Shown here: one piece after another, positions 19,348 to 28,568 of the stretch
Numbering within the stretch: position 1 is the first letter of the stretch
Layout: the number at the start of each line of letters is the position of its first letter
Origin: Deltaproteobacteria bacterium
Lineage (GTDB): Bacteria; Desulfobacterota; Binatia; UBA1149; JAJCZL01
DNA: 58,841 nt
Direction of reading: 5' to 3'
NCBI GenBank assembly: GCA_029262415.1
Contig: JAJCZL010000060.1
Coordinates: 1-58,841 of the forward strand
The notes under the pieces: generated by a model
What the model was told of the DNA's origin: nothing
What the model saw: the letters and a program-made list of their open reading frames with translations, nothing else
The model's database searches: none
Program-made: the position numbers and the translations under genes

Positions 19348-19961
19348 GAACACTGCTGTGCACAGCGCTGGCCGGATTGATCGCTGCGACCGTTCTCGGC
19401 TGCGACGGCGACACGCTGACATTCGGCGGCGGTCGCCTGAATGAGGAGAACGACGACGTCAACGTGAACGGTGACGTCGATGACACGCGCCTACAGACAG
19501 CCAGTGGAACGATTACCGCAACTCCGGTCGGCCGCGACCTGATTGTGTTGGTCTATACCGATCTGCGCTGCTGCAACGCCAACTTCAGCCCGGCCACCAA
19601 CACTCCATTCCGATTGATCAACTTCACCGTTCCGCCTTTCGACTCGGTTGAACTCGCTGACTTGAAATTCGTCGACGTGGAGACGCTTATCATCGCCGGC
19701 GACACAGGGTCGTTCCAGGTCGGCGATATCACCGATGGAGATATAACGGTTCTCTTCTTGCTCGATGAGACTGACCCCGACGGGACCGCCGACCCAGGTG
19801 ACCCCGTTGCCGTCGTTGATGATCCCGACCAACGGCTCGTCGATGTCCGGCCAGGGCGTACACTTACCCTCGACACGGTCGACATTACTTTCGCCACGAA
19901 CTTTCCCGGCGGCAAAGCCGAAGCCAGAGAAATCCGTATCACCTCGCCTACGGCGAACTGA
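19344..19961 (+). CDS. Putative lipoprotein
   Basis: 205 residues beginning MRTLLCTALAGLIAATVLGC, a lipoprotein signal with lipobox VLGC (Cys20). The mature part is acidic, rich in Asp and Gly, and predicted to be mostly beta strand; a CC pair is present at about residues 77-78. I recognise no family. It overlaps the GtrB-like gene by 4 bases, so it is probably made with it and may act at the membrane in the same glycan pathway (inference). Confidence 0.75.
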   Translation: MRTLLCTALAGLIAATVLGCDGDTLTFGGGRLNEENDDVNVNGDVDDTRLQTASGTITATPVGRDLIVLVYTDLRCCNANFSPATNTPFRLINFTVPPFDSVELADLKFVDVETLIIAGDTGSFQVGDITDGDITVLFLLDETDPDGTADPGDPVAVVDDPDQRLVDVRPGRTLTLDTVDITFATNFPGGKAEAREIRITSPTAN

Positions 19962-19969
19962 CTCGCCCT

Positions 19970-20803
19970 CTACATATAAGAACCGCCGGTGACCAACACT
20001 ACGTTGCCGGTCACGTAGTCGGCCAGTGGCGAGGACAGGAAAAGGACCGGCCCCGCGGCATCGCGTGGGGTACCCGGGCGACCGATAGGAATCATTTTGA
20101 TCGCCATCTCACGCATCTGATCGGGGATGCCGAGTTGGACCTGTTTGCCGTCGACTTCGGACTTCTGGCCCGGCTCTTTCGAAGCGGTTAGCCGCGTTTC
20201 GATGAACCCATACGCAACCGCGTTGACGTTTACCGCCAGTCGGCCCCACTCCTTCGCCAGAGATTTGGTGACACCGACGATCCCCATCTTTCCAGCCGCG
20301 TAGTTCACCTGCCCGGCGTTTCCCGCAACACCGCTGGTCGATGAAACATTAACCACTTTACGGTGACTCACGCTGCCGCTCTCAGCCTCCGATTTAGCAA
20401 GATCGCGCCAAACCTTAGACGCCTCGCGCAAGATCCGGAACGGGGCGGTCAGATGGCAATCAAGCATCGCCTCCCACTGCTCGTCCGACATCTTGTGAAT
20501 GACACCGTCCCAGGTATAGCCGGCGTTGTTGACAATGATGTCGAAACCGCCGTATGCATCCATCGCCGTTGAGATAAGAGTGCGCGGGAACTTGGGGTCG
20601 GTAACCGAACCAACCGCCGCTTCGGCCTTGCCCCCGCTCTTTCGGATCGCAGTAACTGCGTCTCCGGCCACCTCGGCTTCAAGATCGTTGACCACCACGT
20701 TGGCGCCGTGCTCGGACATCAGCTCCGCAACTGCCCTGCCTATTCCGCGTCCGGAACCCGTAATAATTGCCGTTTTGCCTTCAAGTAGTCCCATGCTTGC
20801 CAT
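19970..20803 (-). CDS. SDR-family oxidoreductase (FabG-like)
   Basis: Short-chain dehydrogenase of 277 residues. Cofactor motif TGSGRGIG at about 15-22, structural NNAG, catalytic Ser in VSSTSG, and Y168-x3-K172 (NYAAGK). The C-terminal VTGG pattern is also present. FabG-like enzymes reduce 3-oxoacyl thioesters, but the family is broad and the substrate cannot be read from sequence. I chose ATG 20803, with GGGAG close upstream; the frame extends to 20830. It follows the NSS transporter by a few bases and is probably co-transcribed with it. Confidence 0.88.
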   Translation of the reverse strand: MASMGLLEGKTAIITGSGRGIGRAVAELMSEHGANVVVNDLEAEVAGDAVTAIRKSGGKAEAAVGSVTDPKFPRTLISTAMDAYGGFDIIVNNAGYTWDGVIHKMSDEQWEAMLDCHLTAPFRILREASKVWRDLAKSEAESGSVSHRKVVNVSSTSGVAGNAGQVNYAAGKMGIVGVTKSLAKEWGRLAVNVNAVAYGFIETRLTASKEPGQKSEVDGKQVQLGIPDQMREMAIKMIPIGRPGTPRDAAGPVLFLSSPLADYVTGNVVLVTGGSYM

Positions 20804-20836
20804 CGTCTCCCGGTGCTTAGTTAGACCCACTCAGCT

Positions 20837-22147
20837 TCAACCAAACAGTCCGATCTTCTGAAGTAAGATGACAACTACGGCAACCGGTGCGACAAACCGC
20901 ACGCACAGCCGCCAGAGCGTAAAGCCGCCGCTTCCACCCGCCCCGCTGTAACCGGCCAACGCGCGCTCGACCGGCAACTTCCAACCGACGAATAGTGCGA
21001 TCAACAATCCGCCGACCGGCAACATGACTTCGCTCGCGAGCCTGTCCGCCCAGCCAAGAAAGTCACCAGACATCGCAGACGGAATCCCTAACGCGAAGAT
21101 CAACCCGCCGGCACCCCAGGCGGCACTCGACCTGGACCAGCCGAATTCATCGATCAAGAACGCGACCACAACCTCGAGAAGTGAGATCGCCGAAGTAAGC
21201 GCTGCAAACAAGAGGAGCGCAAAGAACAGCGTCGAAAGCATCGCCGAGGCCGGCATTCGCAAAAGCGCCTCGGGAACCACGACGAAGACGAGGCCGGGGC
21301 CATACACGGTCGAGTCGAGCCCGAAGCTGAACACCAGCGGGAAGATCACCAACCCGGAGAGCACTGCGATAAGGGTATCCATCGAAGCGATCAGGCACCC
21401 CGACCTTAGGACGCTGTACTCGTTGTCGAGATAACTGCCGTAGGTAATCATCGCGCCCATTCCGAGACTCAAGGAGAAGAAGGCCTGCCCCAATGCAGCC
21501 AGCACACCATCCCATCCAAGATCGGTAAAACGCGGGGTCAGAAAGAACGAAAGGCCTTCAGCGGCCTTTTCCGAGGTAAGCGCGTAGCCGAGCAAGACCA
21601 GGAGGAAAGCCACCAACAGCGGCATCAGAACTTTGCTCGCGCGTTCGATACCGGCCTCGACCCCGCGCGCAACTACCGCGACCGTAGCTAGCATAAAGAC
21701 GGCTTGCCAGCAGATCTGGCGCAGCGGACTCCCAGTCAGACTTTCGAAAACAGACTGCATCGACGCGCCGGACTGCAACGTTCCGGTGAGCGACATGAAC
21801 AGATAGTCAAAAGTCCAGCCGGCAACTACGCCGTAGTAGGACAGGATAACAAACCCCGCCACTACGCCGAGCATGCCGACAAGCGGCCACCCCCCTCCGG
21901 GTGCCAACGCCCGCAGTGCACCAACCGGGTTGCGCTGCGTCGAACGCCCCAGCAATACCTCGGCAACCATGATCGGCACGCCGACCGCAAGCACCGCTGC
22001 AATGTAGACCAGAACAAAAGCTCCGCCGCCATTCTGACTCGTCGAATAAGGGAAACGCCAGACGTTGCCCAGCCCTACCGCCGAGCCGGCTGCGGCCAAT
22101 ATAAAGCCTGCGTGTCCACTCCAACTGCCTCGCGAACCACCACTCAT
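20837..22147 (-). CDS. Sodium:neurotransmitter symporter family (NSS) transporter
   Basis: 436 residues, about 11-12 transmembrane helices, LeuT fold. The first helix carries the sodium/substrate signature AAAGSAVGLGNVWRFPY at about 18-34, followed by NGGGAFVLVY. Bacterial members import amino acids such as leucine, tryptophan or methionine with Na+. Upstream lies a 44-residue single-helix peptide (22340-22474), reminiscent of small NSS subunits. The SDR gene follows directly. Confidence 0.93.
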   Translation of the reverse strand: MSGGSRGSWSGHAGFILAAAGSAVGLGNVWRFPYSTSQNGGGAFVLVYIAAVLAVGVPIMVAEVLLGRSTQRNPVGALRALAPGGGWPLVGMLGVVAGFVILSYYGVVAGWTFDYLFMSLTGTLQSGASMQSVFESLTGSPLRQICWQAVFMLATVAVVARGVEAGIERASKVLMPLLVAFLLVLLGYALTSEKAAEGLSFFLTPRFTDLGWDGVLAALGQAFFSLSLGMGAMITYGSYLDNEYSVLRSGCLIASMDTLIAVLSGLVIFPLVFSFGLDSTVYGPGLVFVVVPEALLRMPASAMLSTLFFALLLFAALTSAISLLEVVVAFLIDEFGWSRSSAAWGAGGLIFALGIPSAMSGDFLGWADRLASEVMLPVGGLLIALFVGWKLPVERALAGYSGAGGSGGFTLWRLCVRFVAPVAVVVILLQKIGLFG

Positions 22148-22339
22148 GGAAACCCTCCGCGCGGATACTATACAGGTAGAAGCGTATCGGCAGAATGCCT
22201 CAGCGGTTGATCACAGCGGTTGTCGAGGCTGCTTTCTTGAGGGCGAAACGGCGGCGGGAGGCGGCCGCAAACAAGGCAATGCCGAGCAGAACCGGCCGAT
22301 GCGCGCGCACGGGGAGGTGGCGCGGCGCAGAAACGACGA

Positions 22340-22474
22340 TCAGCTGATACGCGGAGAATTCAGAGCCAGAAACGCGACTCCCAGAACAACGCCTACAATC
22401 CAACCGACCCATACGACAGCGGGGACTCTGTCGACGATTCTCACGGCGTAACTAGCTAGCTTTGGGTAACTCAT
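22340..22474 (-). CDS. 44-residue single-pass membrane peptide upstream of the NSS transporter
   Basis: Short frame starting MSYPKLASYAVRIVDRV, then a hydrophobic helix (PAVVWVGWIVGVVLGVAFLA) and a short tail ending in stop. GGGAG lies 8 bases before the ATG. Small one-helix proteins (MetS-like) partner with NSS transporters in other bacteria, though usually encoded downstream. Here the gene is about 190 bases upstream on the same strand. Composition and ribosome-binding site support it; no homology was tested. The rest of 22148-22636 shows no other clear gene. Confidence 0.5.
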   Translation of the reverse strand: MSYPKLASYAVRIVDRVPAVVWVGWIVGVVLGVAFLALNSPRIS

Positions 22475-22636
22475 CCTCTTTGCTCCCTCGGCGTCCCCCC
22501 CGCTCCCCGCGGCGAAACTCCATTCATTAGCGCGAGAGTAAGCTCGATATAAGTCCTACGTCAATAGTCGCGTGGGTCGATTTTCCCAATCTTTTCGTAT
22601 GATCGTAAGCGCAACTGCTTTATGTTCGGTGAGGTG

Positions 22637-23443
22637 ATGAAAACCAGGACAAAAGACGCCGTATTGTGTGCTCAGGCCGCAGGAGACGCCGGATCGGTGG
22701 TCGTCGCACTACACGGCCTCGGCGATACAGCGCAGGTCTGGAGTGGCGCAACTGAGGGGCTCCAGTCCGCGCACCGCGTCATCGCGCCGGATCTACGGGG
22801 ATGTGGGGAGTCTGAACGCGGTACGGCCGACTACAGTCTCGCGCAACTTGCGGACGACACCATCGCTCTGCTGGATGTCGCGGGGGTCGATAACTGCCAC
22901 CTAGTCGGCCACTCGCTTGGCGGCGTGATCGCACAGGAACTACTCACGCGCTTCCCGCAAAGATTCCTCTCCGCCGTCCTTATTTCGTCCTCCAATAAGG
23001 TCGGTGAGAAAGCCACGCGGAGCTGGCTGCGCCTTGCCGAAGTGGTCGAGGCACGTGGAGAGGTCCACAACTCACCAGAAACTGCAGAACGCGGCTTCTC
23101 AACGGCGTTCGCCGCTGCGCACCCAGATGTCATTGCCGCCAAGGCCGAGGCGGCATCGCGCTCCGACGCGGCCGTGTACGCGGCGCAGGCGCGCGCTGCG
23201 AGTTCATACGACTACACGGCGGCATTGGCTGCCTACCACGAGCCCGTTCTCATACTGCAAGGCAAGGCAGACCGGATCACCCCGATCGGTGGTTCGGTCC
23301 TCTTATCGCGTGCGTTTCCGAATGCGACACTTGAACTGCTTGAGGACACCGGTCACAACGTGCCAACCGAGATGGGTCCGCGTTTGGGCGAGCGAATAAC
23401 TCGCTTCATCGCGGACATCGGATCCGCGCGCGGACAGGCATAG
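22637..23443 (+). CDS. Alpha/beta-fold hydrolase
   Basis: 268 residues. Oxyanion motif HGLGD, conserved PDLRGCGES, nucleophile elbow GHSLGG (Ser about 93), the acid in GKADRITP and the catalytic His in DTGHNVP: a complete Ser-Asp-His triad. Similar to esterases/lactonases of the MhpC/3-oxoadipate enol-lactonase type; the substrate is unknown. An ATG at 22622 is also in frame; 22637 is preferred because GGTGAG lies just upstream of it. The gene stands alone between the NSS block and the convergent cytochrome operon. Confidence 0.88.
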   Translation: MKTRTKDAVLCAQAAGDAGSVVVALHGLGDTAQVWSGATEGLQSAHRVIAPDLRGCGESERGTADYSLAQLADDTIALLDVAGVDNCHLVGHSLGGVIAQELLTRFPQRFLSAVLISSSNKVGEKATRSWLRLAEVVEARGEVHNSPETAERGFSTAFAAAHPDVIAAKAEAASRSDAAVYAAQARAASSYDYTAALAAYHEPVLILQGKADRITPIGGSVLLSRAFPNATLELLEDTGHNVPTEMGPRLGERITRFIADIGSARGQA

Positions 23444-23451
23444 CTGCGCCT

Positions 23452-26034
23452 TCAAGGACCGCCGACACCGGTACCGAGGAATTCACGCAGCTCATCCGCC
23501 CGGGAGTGGTCACCTCCAGTTCCGGGCAGTTTAATGTCGAGATGCTGCGCAAGCCATGAGGCCTTGGCCTCGTCGGTCAGACCGACCCGGCTTAGCCAGT
23601 ACTTGTCCTCGGGCACCCTACCCGGCCCTTCCATGTGGCAGGCACCGCACTCGAAGTAGCCTTCGGGCACCTGCTGGGGCTCCGCTCCCGAAGCCGGCGC
23701 GTCTGCCTCGCCGGGCCCCTGCACGACAACTCCGCCGAGATTGTAGCCCTCGACGGCCTCGAAGTAACCGACGATCTTGCTGGCCTCCTCGTCGGAGAGG
23801 CCGAAGGTCGGCATGCGCACCTTCAGCCACGGACGCATCCGGACGGGCGCCTTGAGGAACTCAACAAACCAGTCGGATTGGACCTTCAGGCCCTCACCGC
23901 GCAGCACCGGAGGGGCGTTCACGATGTCCTCGTCCTTGTAGTACTTGCGAATCGCCCCTTCGAGACCATCCAAGCTGTGGCAACCCTGGCAGTTGTAGCG
24001 TGTGATCGACTCGCGTCCGGCAAGTGCCGCTATCGCTCCCGGAGCGTTGTGAGCGGTGTAGTGCTCGCCGAGCTTTGACTCGACCTTGCTCGCCAAGAAC
24101 ACGGTCAACGCGCGCGCGTCGCTCTCGCTGAAGCGGAACATCGGCATGGCAGACACGAGGCGCTCGGTCGCATATGTGCGCGGCGTCAGGATCTTGTTGA
24201 ACGTCCACGCGTCCCACGTCTTTTCGAGATCGTCGCGGTTGCCGAAGGCGAGTTCGTCGGGGTGTTTGCCGCCGAAGGTCGAGAGCTCAACACTGACGCG
24301 TGATTCGCCTTGCATACCGTTGACGACGTGGCAGCCGCCGCAGCCGTACCTGCGCACCAGCTGCTCGCCGCGCGCAATCGTTTCTTCCTCGGCCAACCGC
24401 TTACGCAACGCCGGGTCGGGCGCAGCCGGGTTCTCTTTCTTGAGCGTCATCAAGTAGGAGGTTATCGCGCTCGCCTCCTCGTCGCTCACGCGCAGGCTCG
24501 GCATACGCGCAACCTCTGAGTAAGCGCGCGGGTTTTGCAGCCAGTGGAACGTCCAGCGCGCGTCCGTCTTCTCGGCTATGCGCGCCAGGTTAGGCCCGGT
24601 GTCCTTACTCTCGGCAACCTGGCTCGCAAACTGGTCTTCCTCGAACCCGTGGCACCCCAAGCACCCGAGACTCTGGGTCAGCTCCTTGCCGCTGGCGACC
24701 TGCGCCGCCTTGCCGGGGTTGACGCCGGTGGGTTCTTCGTGGGTCTCAAGCCAGGCAAGACCGTCCTCCAGAGAGGACGCGAGAAGATAGGCCGCAACGT
24801 CGATGGCCTGCTCCCGGTCGAACAGGAAGTCGGGCATACGTGTACGCGGCCTGAAGGTGTGCGGCTCGTTGACCCACTCGACCAGCCATTCCGGTTTCGC
24901 CTTGGCGGCGATTCGCTTGAGCGAAGGCCCAGCACTGTCTAAGTGCTCGAAGCCCTCGAGCAAATGGCACCCGTGGCATCCCATCTCGCGAAACAGCGAT
25001 TCGCCCCGCGCCGCGACGTCGGCGCCCTTCATGCCCAGCGCCGAGGGATGGCAGGTCAGGCATTTTGCCTGAATCTTGTCAGCCTTGGGAAGAAGAGGGT
25101 CTTCCCAGTGCGCAACCTCGCCGTGCGCCTGCTCGACCGAGTTGATCGAGGGCCCCTGCCCCCCGTGGCAAGGCGTACAACCCATCTTCTCGTGGTTGCC
25201 GAGATAGTAGGCGCGGTCGGGGTGAGTCTTGATCGGGTTCTCTTCTTCTTCGAATCCGGCGGTGTCAATGGGGACATGGCAGTTCTGACACCGGTCGACG
25301 CGGTCGACCCACTGCTCGAAATTGTTGCGCTCGAAACCGGGAAGAACGACCTGGTCGATCACCGGGACCTTAGGGACCCTGTAGCCGAAGACACTCAGCG
25401 AAACCGCGTCGAGTTTTAGCGCCAGAAGCTCGCGAGTCTTGTGGTAGGGTCGTAGTTTCTCGGTGATCTCCAGCTTGCGCTCGTCTGCCTGAGCAAGCTC
25501 GGCAACGATCGCGTCGCGTTCTCCTACGGTATGATCGTAGGTCTTTTCGGTTTCGATCTTCTTCTCGAGCAGACTGTCGAGCCGCGCTTTCTCTTTGTGG
25601 CCGTCTTTACCTTCGTGCCTGGCTTTCTCGTAGTAGTACCAGGCCTCCTCGATCTCGCCCTTGACGAAGCGGAAGTTGAGATCGTCCTCAAATACGCTGA
25701 TCTCCGCGGCGGTCAGTTTCTTTTGCAGTTCGCGTACACGAGCGGCAGTCTCGTTCGTCGCCGCGCCCCCTGCTTCGATCTCCCCGAGTTCCTTCGTAAG
25801 CGCGACGTAAGTCTCGTCGGCTTCCAGCTTTTGCCGGTCCTTGACCAACTCCGCTTCGTACTTGCCGATCGCAAATCGATAGAAATCGGTTTTGTACTTC
25901 TTCCAGAGGTGTCGGGAGAAAGTGTCCTGCCAAAGCGCCCAGAGCATGCAGCCGATCAACAGGGCGATGAGAAGCAGGAACAATGCGCCGTAGGAACGTT
26001 TCTCCTCGGCCTCTACGGTGCCGCGACCAATCAC
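23452..26034 (-). CDS. Membrane-anchored octahaem cytochrome c of a Rieske/cytochrome b complex
   Basis: 860 residues. One transmembrane helix (about 15-35), a helical coiled-coil stalk (about 50-200), then eight CxxCH haem sites: 249, 286, 325, 353, 458, 565, 682 and 796. Haems 4-7 each sit in a class I cytochrome c domain followed by a Met-Pro axial-ligand candidate (RTRMPD, ARMPS, SAMPM, VRMPT). The first three form a compact cluster and the eighth is alone near the C-terminus. Start GTG with GGAG 7 bases upstream. Last gene of the operon with both cytochrome b halves and Rieske protein, so it should accept electrons from the quinol oxidase core and pass them to periplasmic carriers. Confidence 0.9.
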   Translation of the reverse strand: MIGRGTVEAEEKRSYGALFLLLIALLIGCMLWALWQDTFSRHLWKKYKTDFYRFAIGKYEAELVKDRQKLEADETYVALTKELGEIEAGGAATNETAARVRELQKKLTAAEISVFEDDLNFRFVKGEIEEAWYYYEKARHEGKDGHKEKARLDSLLEKKIETEKTYDHTVGERDAIVAELAQADERKLEITEKLRPYHKTRELLALKLDAVSLSVFGYRVPKVPVIDQVVLPGFERNNFEQWVDRVDRCQNCHVPIDTAGFEEEENPIKTHPDRAYYLGNHEKMGCTPCHGGQGPSINSVEQAHGEVAHWEDPLLPKADKIQAKCLTCHPSALGMKGADVAARGESLFREMGCHGCHLLEGFEHLDSAGPSLKRIAAKAKPEWLVEWVNEPHTFRPRTRMPDFLFDREQAIDVAAYLLASSLEDGLAWLETHEEPTGVNPGKAAQVASGKELTQSLGCLGCHGFEEDQFASQVAESKDTGPNLARIAEKTDARWTFHWLQNPRAYSEVARMPSLRVSDEEASAITSYLMTLKKENPAAPDPALRKRLAEEETIARGEQLVRRYGCGGCHVVNGMQGESRVSVELSTFGGKHPDELAFGNRDDLEKTWDAWTFNKILTPRTYATERLVSAMPMFRFSESDARALTVFLASKVESKLGEHYTAHNAPGAIAALAGRESITRYNCQGCHSLDGLEGAIRKYYKDEDIVNAPPVLRGEGLKVQSDWFVEFLKAPVRMRPWLKVRMPTFGLSDEEASKIVGYFEAVEGYNLGGVVVQGPGEADAPASGAEPQQVPEGYFECGACHMEGPGRVPEDKYWLSRVGLTDEAKASWLAQHLDIKLPGTGGDHSRADELREFLGTGVGGP

Positions 26035-26056
26035 CCTTCGACTCCTTCCATTGCAA

Positions 26057-26221
26057 TCATGACGGCTCGAGTATCCTTCCGCCGTAAAACAGCGCCATCC
26101 CCGAAACTGCCATCGCGAGTTCTCGCGTCAACGAGGCCTGCGATGTCAGTCCCGCGAAAAGCGCGAAACCCACCCCCAGCAATCCGGCCACCTGTAGGCC
26201 CTTGGCTATATAGAAAAGCAA
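26057..26221 (-). CDS. 54-residue two-helix membrane protein in the cytochrome operon
   Basis: Short frame starting at TTG (MLFYIAKGLQ) with two hydrophobic segments (VAGLLGVGFALFAGL and LAMAVSGMALFYGGRIL) and a stop. It fills the gap between the cytochrome b C-terminal half and the octahaem cytochrome on the same strand. Small hydrophobic subunits are a regular feature of b6f-type complexes, so a structural subunit is possible. The start is not ATG and the ribosome-binding site (AGG, about 9 bases upstream) is weak. I rely on hydrophobic pattern and position. Confidence 0.5.
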   Translation of the reverse strand: MLFYIAKGLQVAGLLGVGFALFAGLTSQASLTRELAMAVSGMALFYGGRILEPS

Positions 26222-26231
26222 CGTCCACGAC

Positions 26232-27074
26232 CTAAATGTTAATCCATGGTGTCACCATGATGTACTGCACGTTGAAGCCCAGGCGCAGCACCATCTTCAG
26301 GACGACTGCAATCATGTTCAGATAGAGGAAACTCACAAGACCGAAGCGGGCCATGCCCCAGCGCGCCATGAATTCCTTACCCTTCTTACGTACGACCCAC
26401 ACGTACAAGAGGATAGTGCCGAGGACGAAGTACGCGCTGGTCAGAACCAACCCGAAGGCAGCAGACACCCAGTAATCCCGCAGCCCGAACACGTAGGGCA
26501 AATCGACACTGGTGAGCGCCACTACCTTGTGCGAATCCCACGGGTCCCACGGCCAGAACCAGTTCCAACCAGGACCCCGTAAAAATGTTCCGACGATAAT
26601 CAGCGAAATCCACAGAACGTGGAACCCGATGAAGAAAGTCTGAATCTCGTACTTCCGCTCTTTGTAAGTGTAGTAACCATTCCCCTTAGGGTTGATGTCG
26701 ATATAGGGCAACACCATCAGGCCGATGATGATGAACGAAGGCAACACGACACCGGCGTGCCAAGGATCGAAATAGACCAGGATCTCCTGGAGACCCAGGA
26801 AGTACCACGGTGCCTTTGACGGATTCGGAGTTCGCGTGGGAGCAGCCGGTTCTTCCAGCGGCGCATCGACCAGCAGCGACCAGATAATCATTCCCGCCAG
26901 TACCAAGAGCAGACACAGGAACTCTACTCGGACCAGATGCGGCCAGGTATGAATCTTGTCATCGCCCGGCCCACGGGCCTTGCGCAGGGTGTTCTCGACG
27001 CGCACGGCCTTATCGAGCTGTGCCGGCGCCGTGCCCACCGTGGCAAGTACTTTCGGTTCGTTGGGTGCTGCCAT
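26232..27074 (-). CDS. Cytochrome b C-terminal subunit (subunit IV-like)
   Basis: 280 residues. A long charged N-terminal segment precedes the first helix at about residue 52. The quinol-oxidation loop reads SKAPWYFLGLQEILVY, where b6f subunit IV has PEWYFLP, so the Glu position is Pro and the preceding residue Ala. More helices follow than in chloroplast subunit IV: about five to six, ending VTPWINI. It docks on the cytochrome b N-terminal half encoded immediately upstream to complete the Qo site. Confidence 0.9.
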   Translation of the reverse strand: MAAPNEPKVLATVGTAPAQLDKAVRVENTLRKARGPGDDKIHTWPHLVRVEFLCLLLVLAGMIIWSLLVDAPLEEPAAPTRTPNPSKAPWYFLGLQEILVYFDPWHAGVVLPSFIIIGLMVLPYIDINPKGNGYYTYKERKYEIQTFFIGFHVLWISLIIVGTFLRGPGWNWFWPWDPWDSHKVVALTSVDLPYVFGLRDYWVSAAFGLVLTSAYFVLGTILLYVWVVRKKGKEFMARWGMARFGLVSFLYLNMIAVVLKMVLRLGFNVQYIMVTPWINI

Positions 27075-27103
27075 TTCCTAGCGTGCCTCCTCTTCCACCA
27101 CGA

Positions 27104-27874
27104 CTACAGGGGCGGCCCTGACAACCCGTCACGCCGAATACGCCAAAAATGGACGATCAGGAATACGGTTGTAACCAACGGAATGAACACGCAGTGCAAG
27201 ATGTAGAATCGCAGCAGCGTATGCGGTCCAATCTCGCCACCACCGAAGAGCAGCGCGCGTGCGTCGTAGACGTCGTTGACACCCACGAACTCGCGGAACG
27301 GCCCTTCGTGGCCGAGCAAAGGCGTCGCGCGCGCCATGTTCGAGCCGACCGTCACGGCCCAGATCGAAAGCTGGTCCCACGGAAGAAGGTAACCGGTGAA
27401 GCTGAGCAGCAACGTCAACACGAGCAGAATCACACCGACTACCCAGTTGAACTCGCGCGGCGGCTTGTAAGAGCCGGTCATGAACACCCGGAACATGTGT
27501 AGCCAAACCGCGATCACCATGGCGTGCGCAGCCCAGCGATGCATATTGCGCATGACCATCCCGAACGGCATGTCGAATTCGAGGTACTTCATGTCCGCGT
27601 ACGCGTACTCGGCAACCGGCCGATAGTAGAACATGAGGTACACGCCGGTCACGATGGTAATGAGGAACATCAAGAAGGTTATACCGCCCATGCACCAGGT
27701 GAACTTTAGACGCACACCGTGACGCCGCACCTTGGAGGGGTGCAGGTGCAGCCACACGTTACCCGAAACCATCAGGACGCGGTTACGTGGAGTGTCGTCG
27801 TATCCATGACGGAACATCGACTGCCATACCGGACTGTTGACAATCTGTTCCTTAAACTGTTCCCACTTACTCAT
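27104..27874 (-). CDS. Cytochrome b N-terminal subunit (b6-like) with haem c-i cysteine
   Basis: 256 residues, four transmembrane helices. The four haem ligands are in place: HRW...WLH in helix B with 13 residues between, and LHC...VHF in helix D with 14 between, the b6 spacing. WCMGGIT places Cys61 where b6 Cys35 binds the extra covalent haem (haem c-i/c-n) by one thioether. It oxidises quinol with the Rieske protein and returns one electron through the low-potential haems. Gene order Rieske, b N-half, b C-half is typical of split b-type complexes. Confidence 0.93.
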   Translation of the reverse strand: MSKWEQFKEQIVNSPVWQSMFRHGYDDTPRNRVLMVSGNVWLHLHPSKVRRHGVRLKFTWCMGGITFLMFLITIVTGVYLMFYYRPVAEYAYADMKYLEFDMPFGMVMRNMHRWAAHAMVIAVWLHMFRVFMTGSYKPPREFNWVVGVILLVLTLLLSFTGYLLPWDQLSIWAVTVGSNMARATPLLGHEGPFREFVGVNDVYDARALLFGGGEIGPHTLLRFYILHCVFIPLVTTVFLIVHFWRIRRDGLSGPPL

Positions 27875-27928
27875 CGCAAAATCTCGCCCTTTCGCACCGT
27901 CAGCTCGTGAACTGTCGCGGCAGGTTAC

Positions 27929-28528
27929 TTATACACGCAAGAATGCGCCAGCCTTTTCCCATTCACCGTTTTCTTGCCGGTACCTAACACCGACATCGAT
28001 CAAGAGTTGGCCGTCCTCAGCCATTGCGACCCGCACGCGTTCCAGCGGACGCGGTGCCGGCCCCTCGAAGTTGATCCCGGTCTGGTAGAATCCGCTTCCG
28101 TGGCACGGACACTTGAACTTGCTTTCTGTACTGAGCCAGCGCGGCGTGCAACCCAGGTGCGTGCACTTAGCGTACAACGCATACATCCCAGTCTCGTTGC
28201 GTACGATCCAAACGCGAAAGTCTTTCTTGAACTTCTCGCTGACCTCGCCGATCGGAAAGTCGTCGGGACGGCCGGCCTTGAATGTGGTATCGGGCTTGAA
28301 GAGCACGCGTGGAAACGCCGAGCGCATGCCGGCCATCACGGTTGTGAGCGCGAACAAACCAAAACCGGCCCAGCCGAGCCTTCCGAAGAAGTCGCGACGC
28401 GACCAAACCCCCGGCATCTGCACCTTGTCGCGAGCACGACGGCTCACCTCCGAACTTTGCTCCTCGCGGCGTCGTGCGTGAAGAGCGTCCGCTTCTTCCT
28501 TGGTAAAGGTTTTCTCTACCTTGGCCAT
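27929..28528 (-). CDS. Rieske iron-sulfur protein
   Basis: 199 residues. After about 40 charged cytoplasmic residues comes a twin-arginine motif SRRDFFG (43-49) and one membrane helix, so export is probably by Tat as an uncleaved anchor. The 2Fe-2S ligands are in CTHLGC (122-127) and CPCHGSGF (140-147). It takes the first electron from quinol at the Qo site and delivers it to the haem c subunit, here presumably the octahaem protein at 23452. Confidence 0.95.
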   Translation of the reverse strand: MAKVEKTFTKEEADALHARRREEQSSEVSRRARDKVQMPGVWSRRDFFGRLGWAGFGLFALTTVMAGMRSAFPRVLFKPDTTFKAGRPDDFPIGEVSEKFKKDFRVWIVRNETGMYALYAKCTHLGCTPRWLSTESKFKCPCHGSGFYQTGINFEGPAPRPLERVRVAMAEDGQLLIDVGVRYRQENGEWEKAGAFLRV

Positions 28529-28568
28529 TTGTCCTCCGAGCGATCATCGGCGTATCCGGCTCTGTCGC

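Noticed and set aside
22200-22412. 70-codon minus-strand frame overlapping the 44-residue peptide in another frame
   Set aside because: Has a short hydrophobic stretch but no ribosome-binding site; could be a frameshifted tail, not enough to call.
26031-26228. 65-codon frame starting MDVAFLYSQG in the cytochrome operon gap
   Set aside because: Gly/Arg-rich with no hydrophobic pattern; the overlapping frame at 26057-26221 gives a coherent two-helix protein instead.
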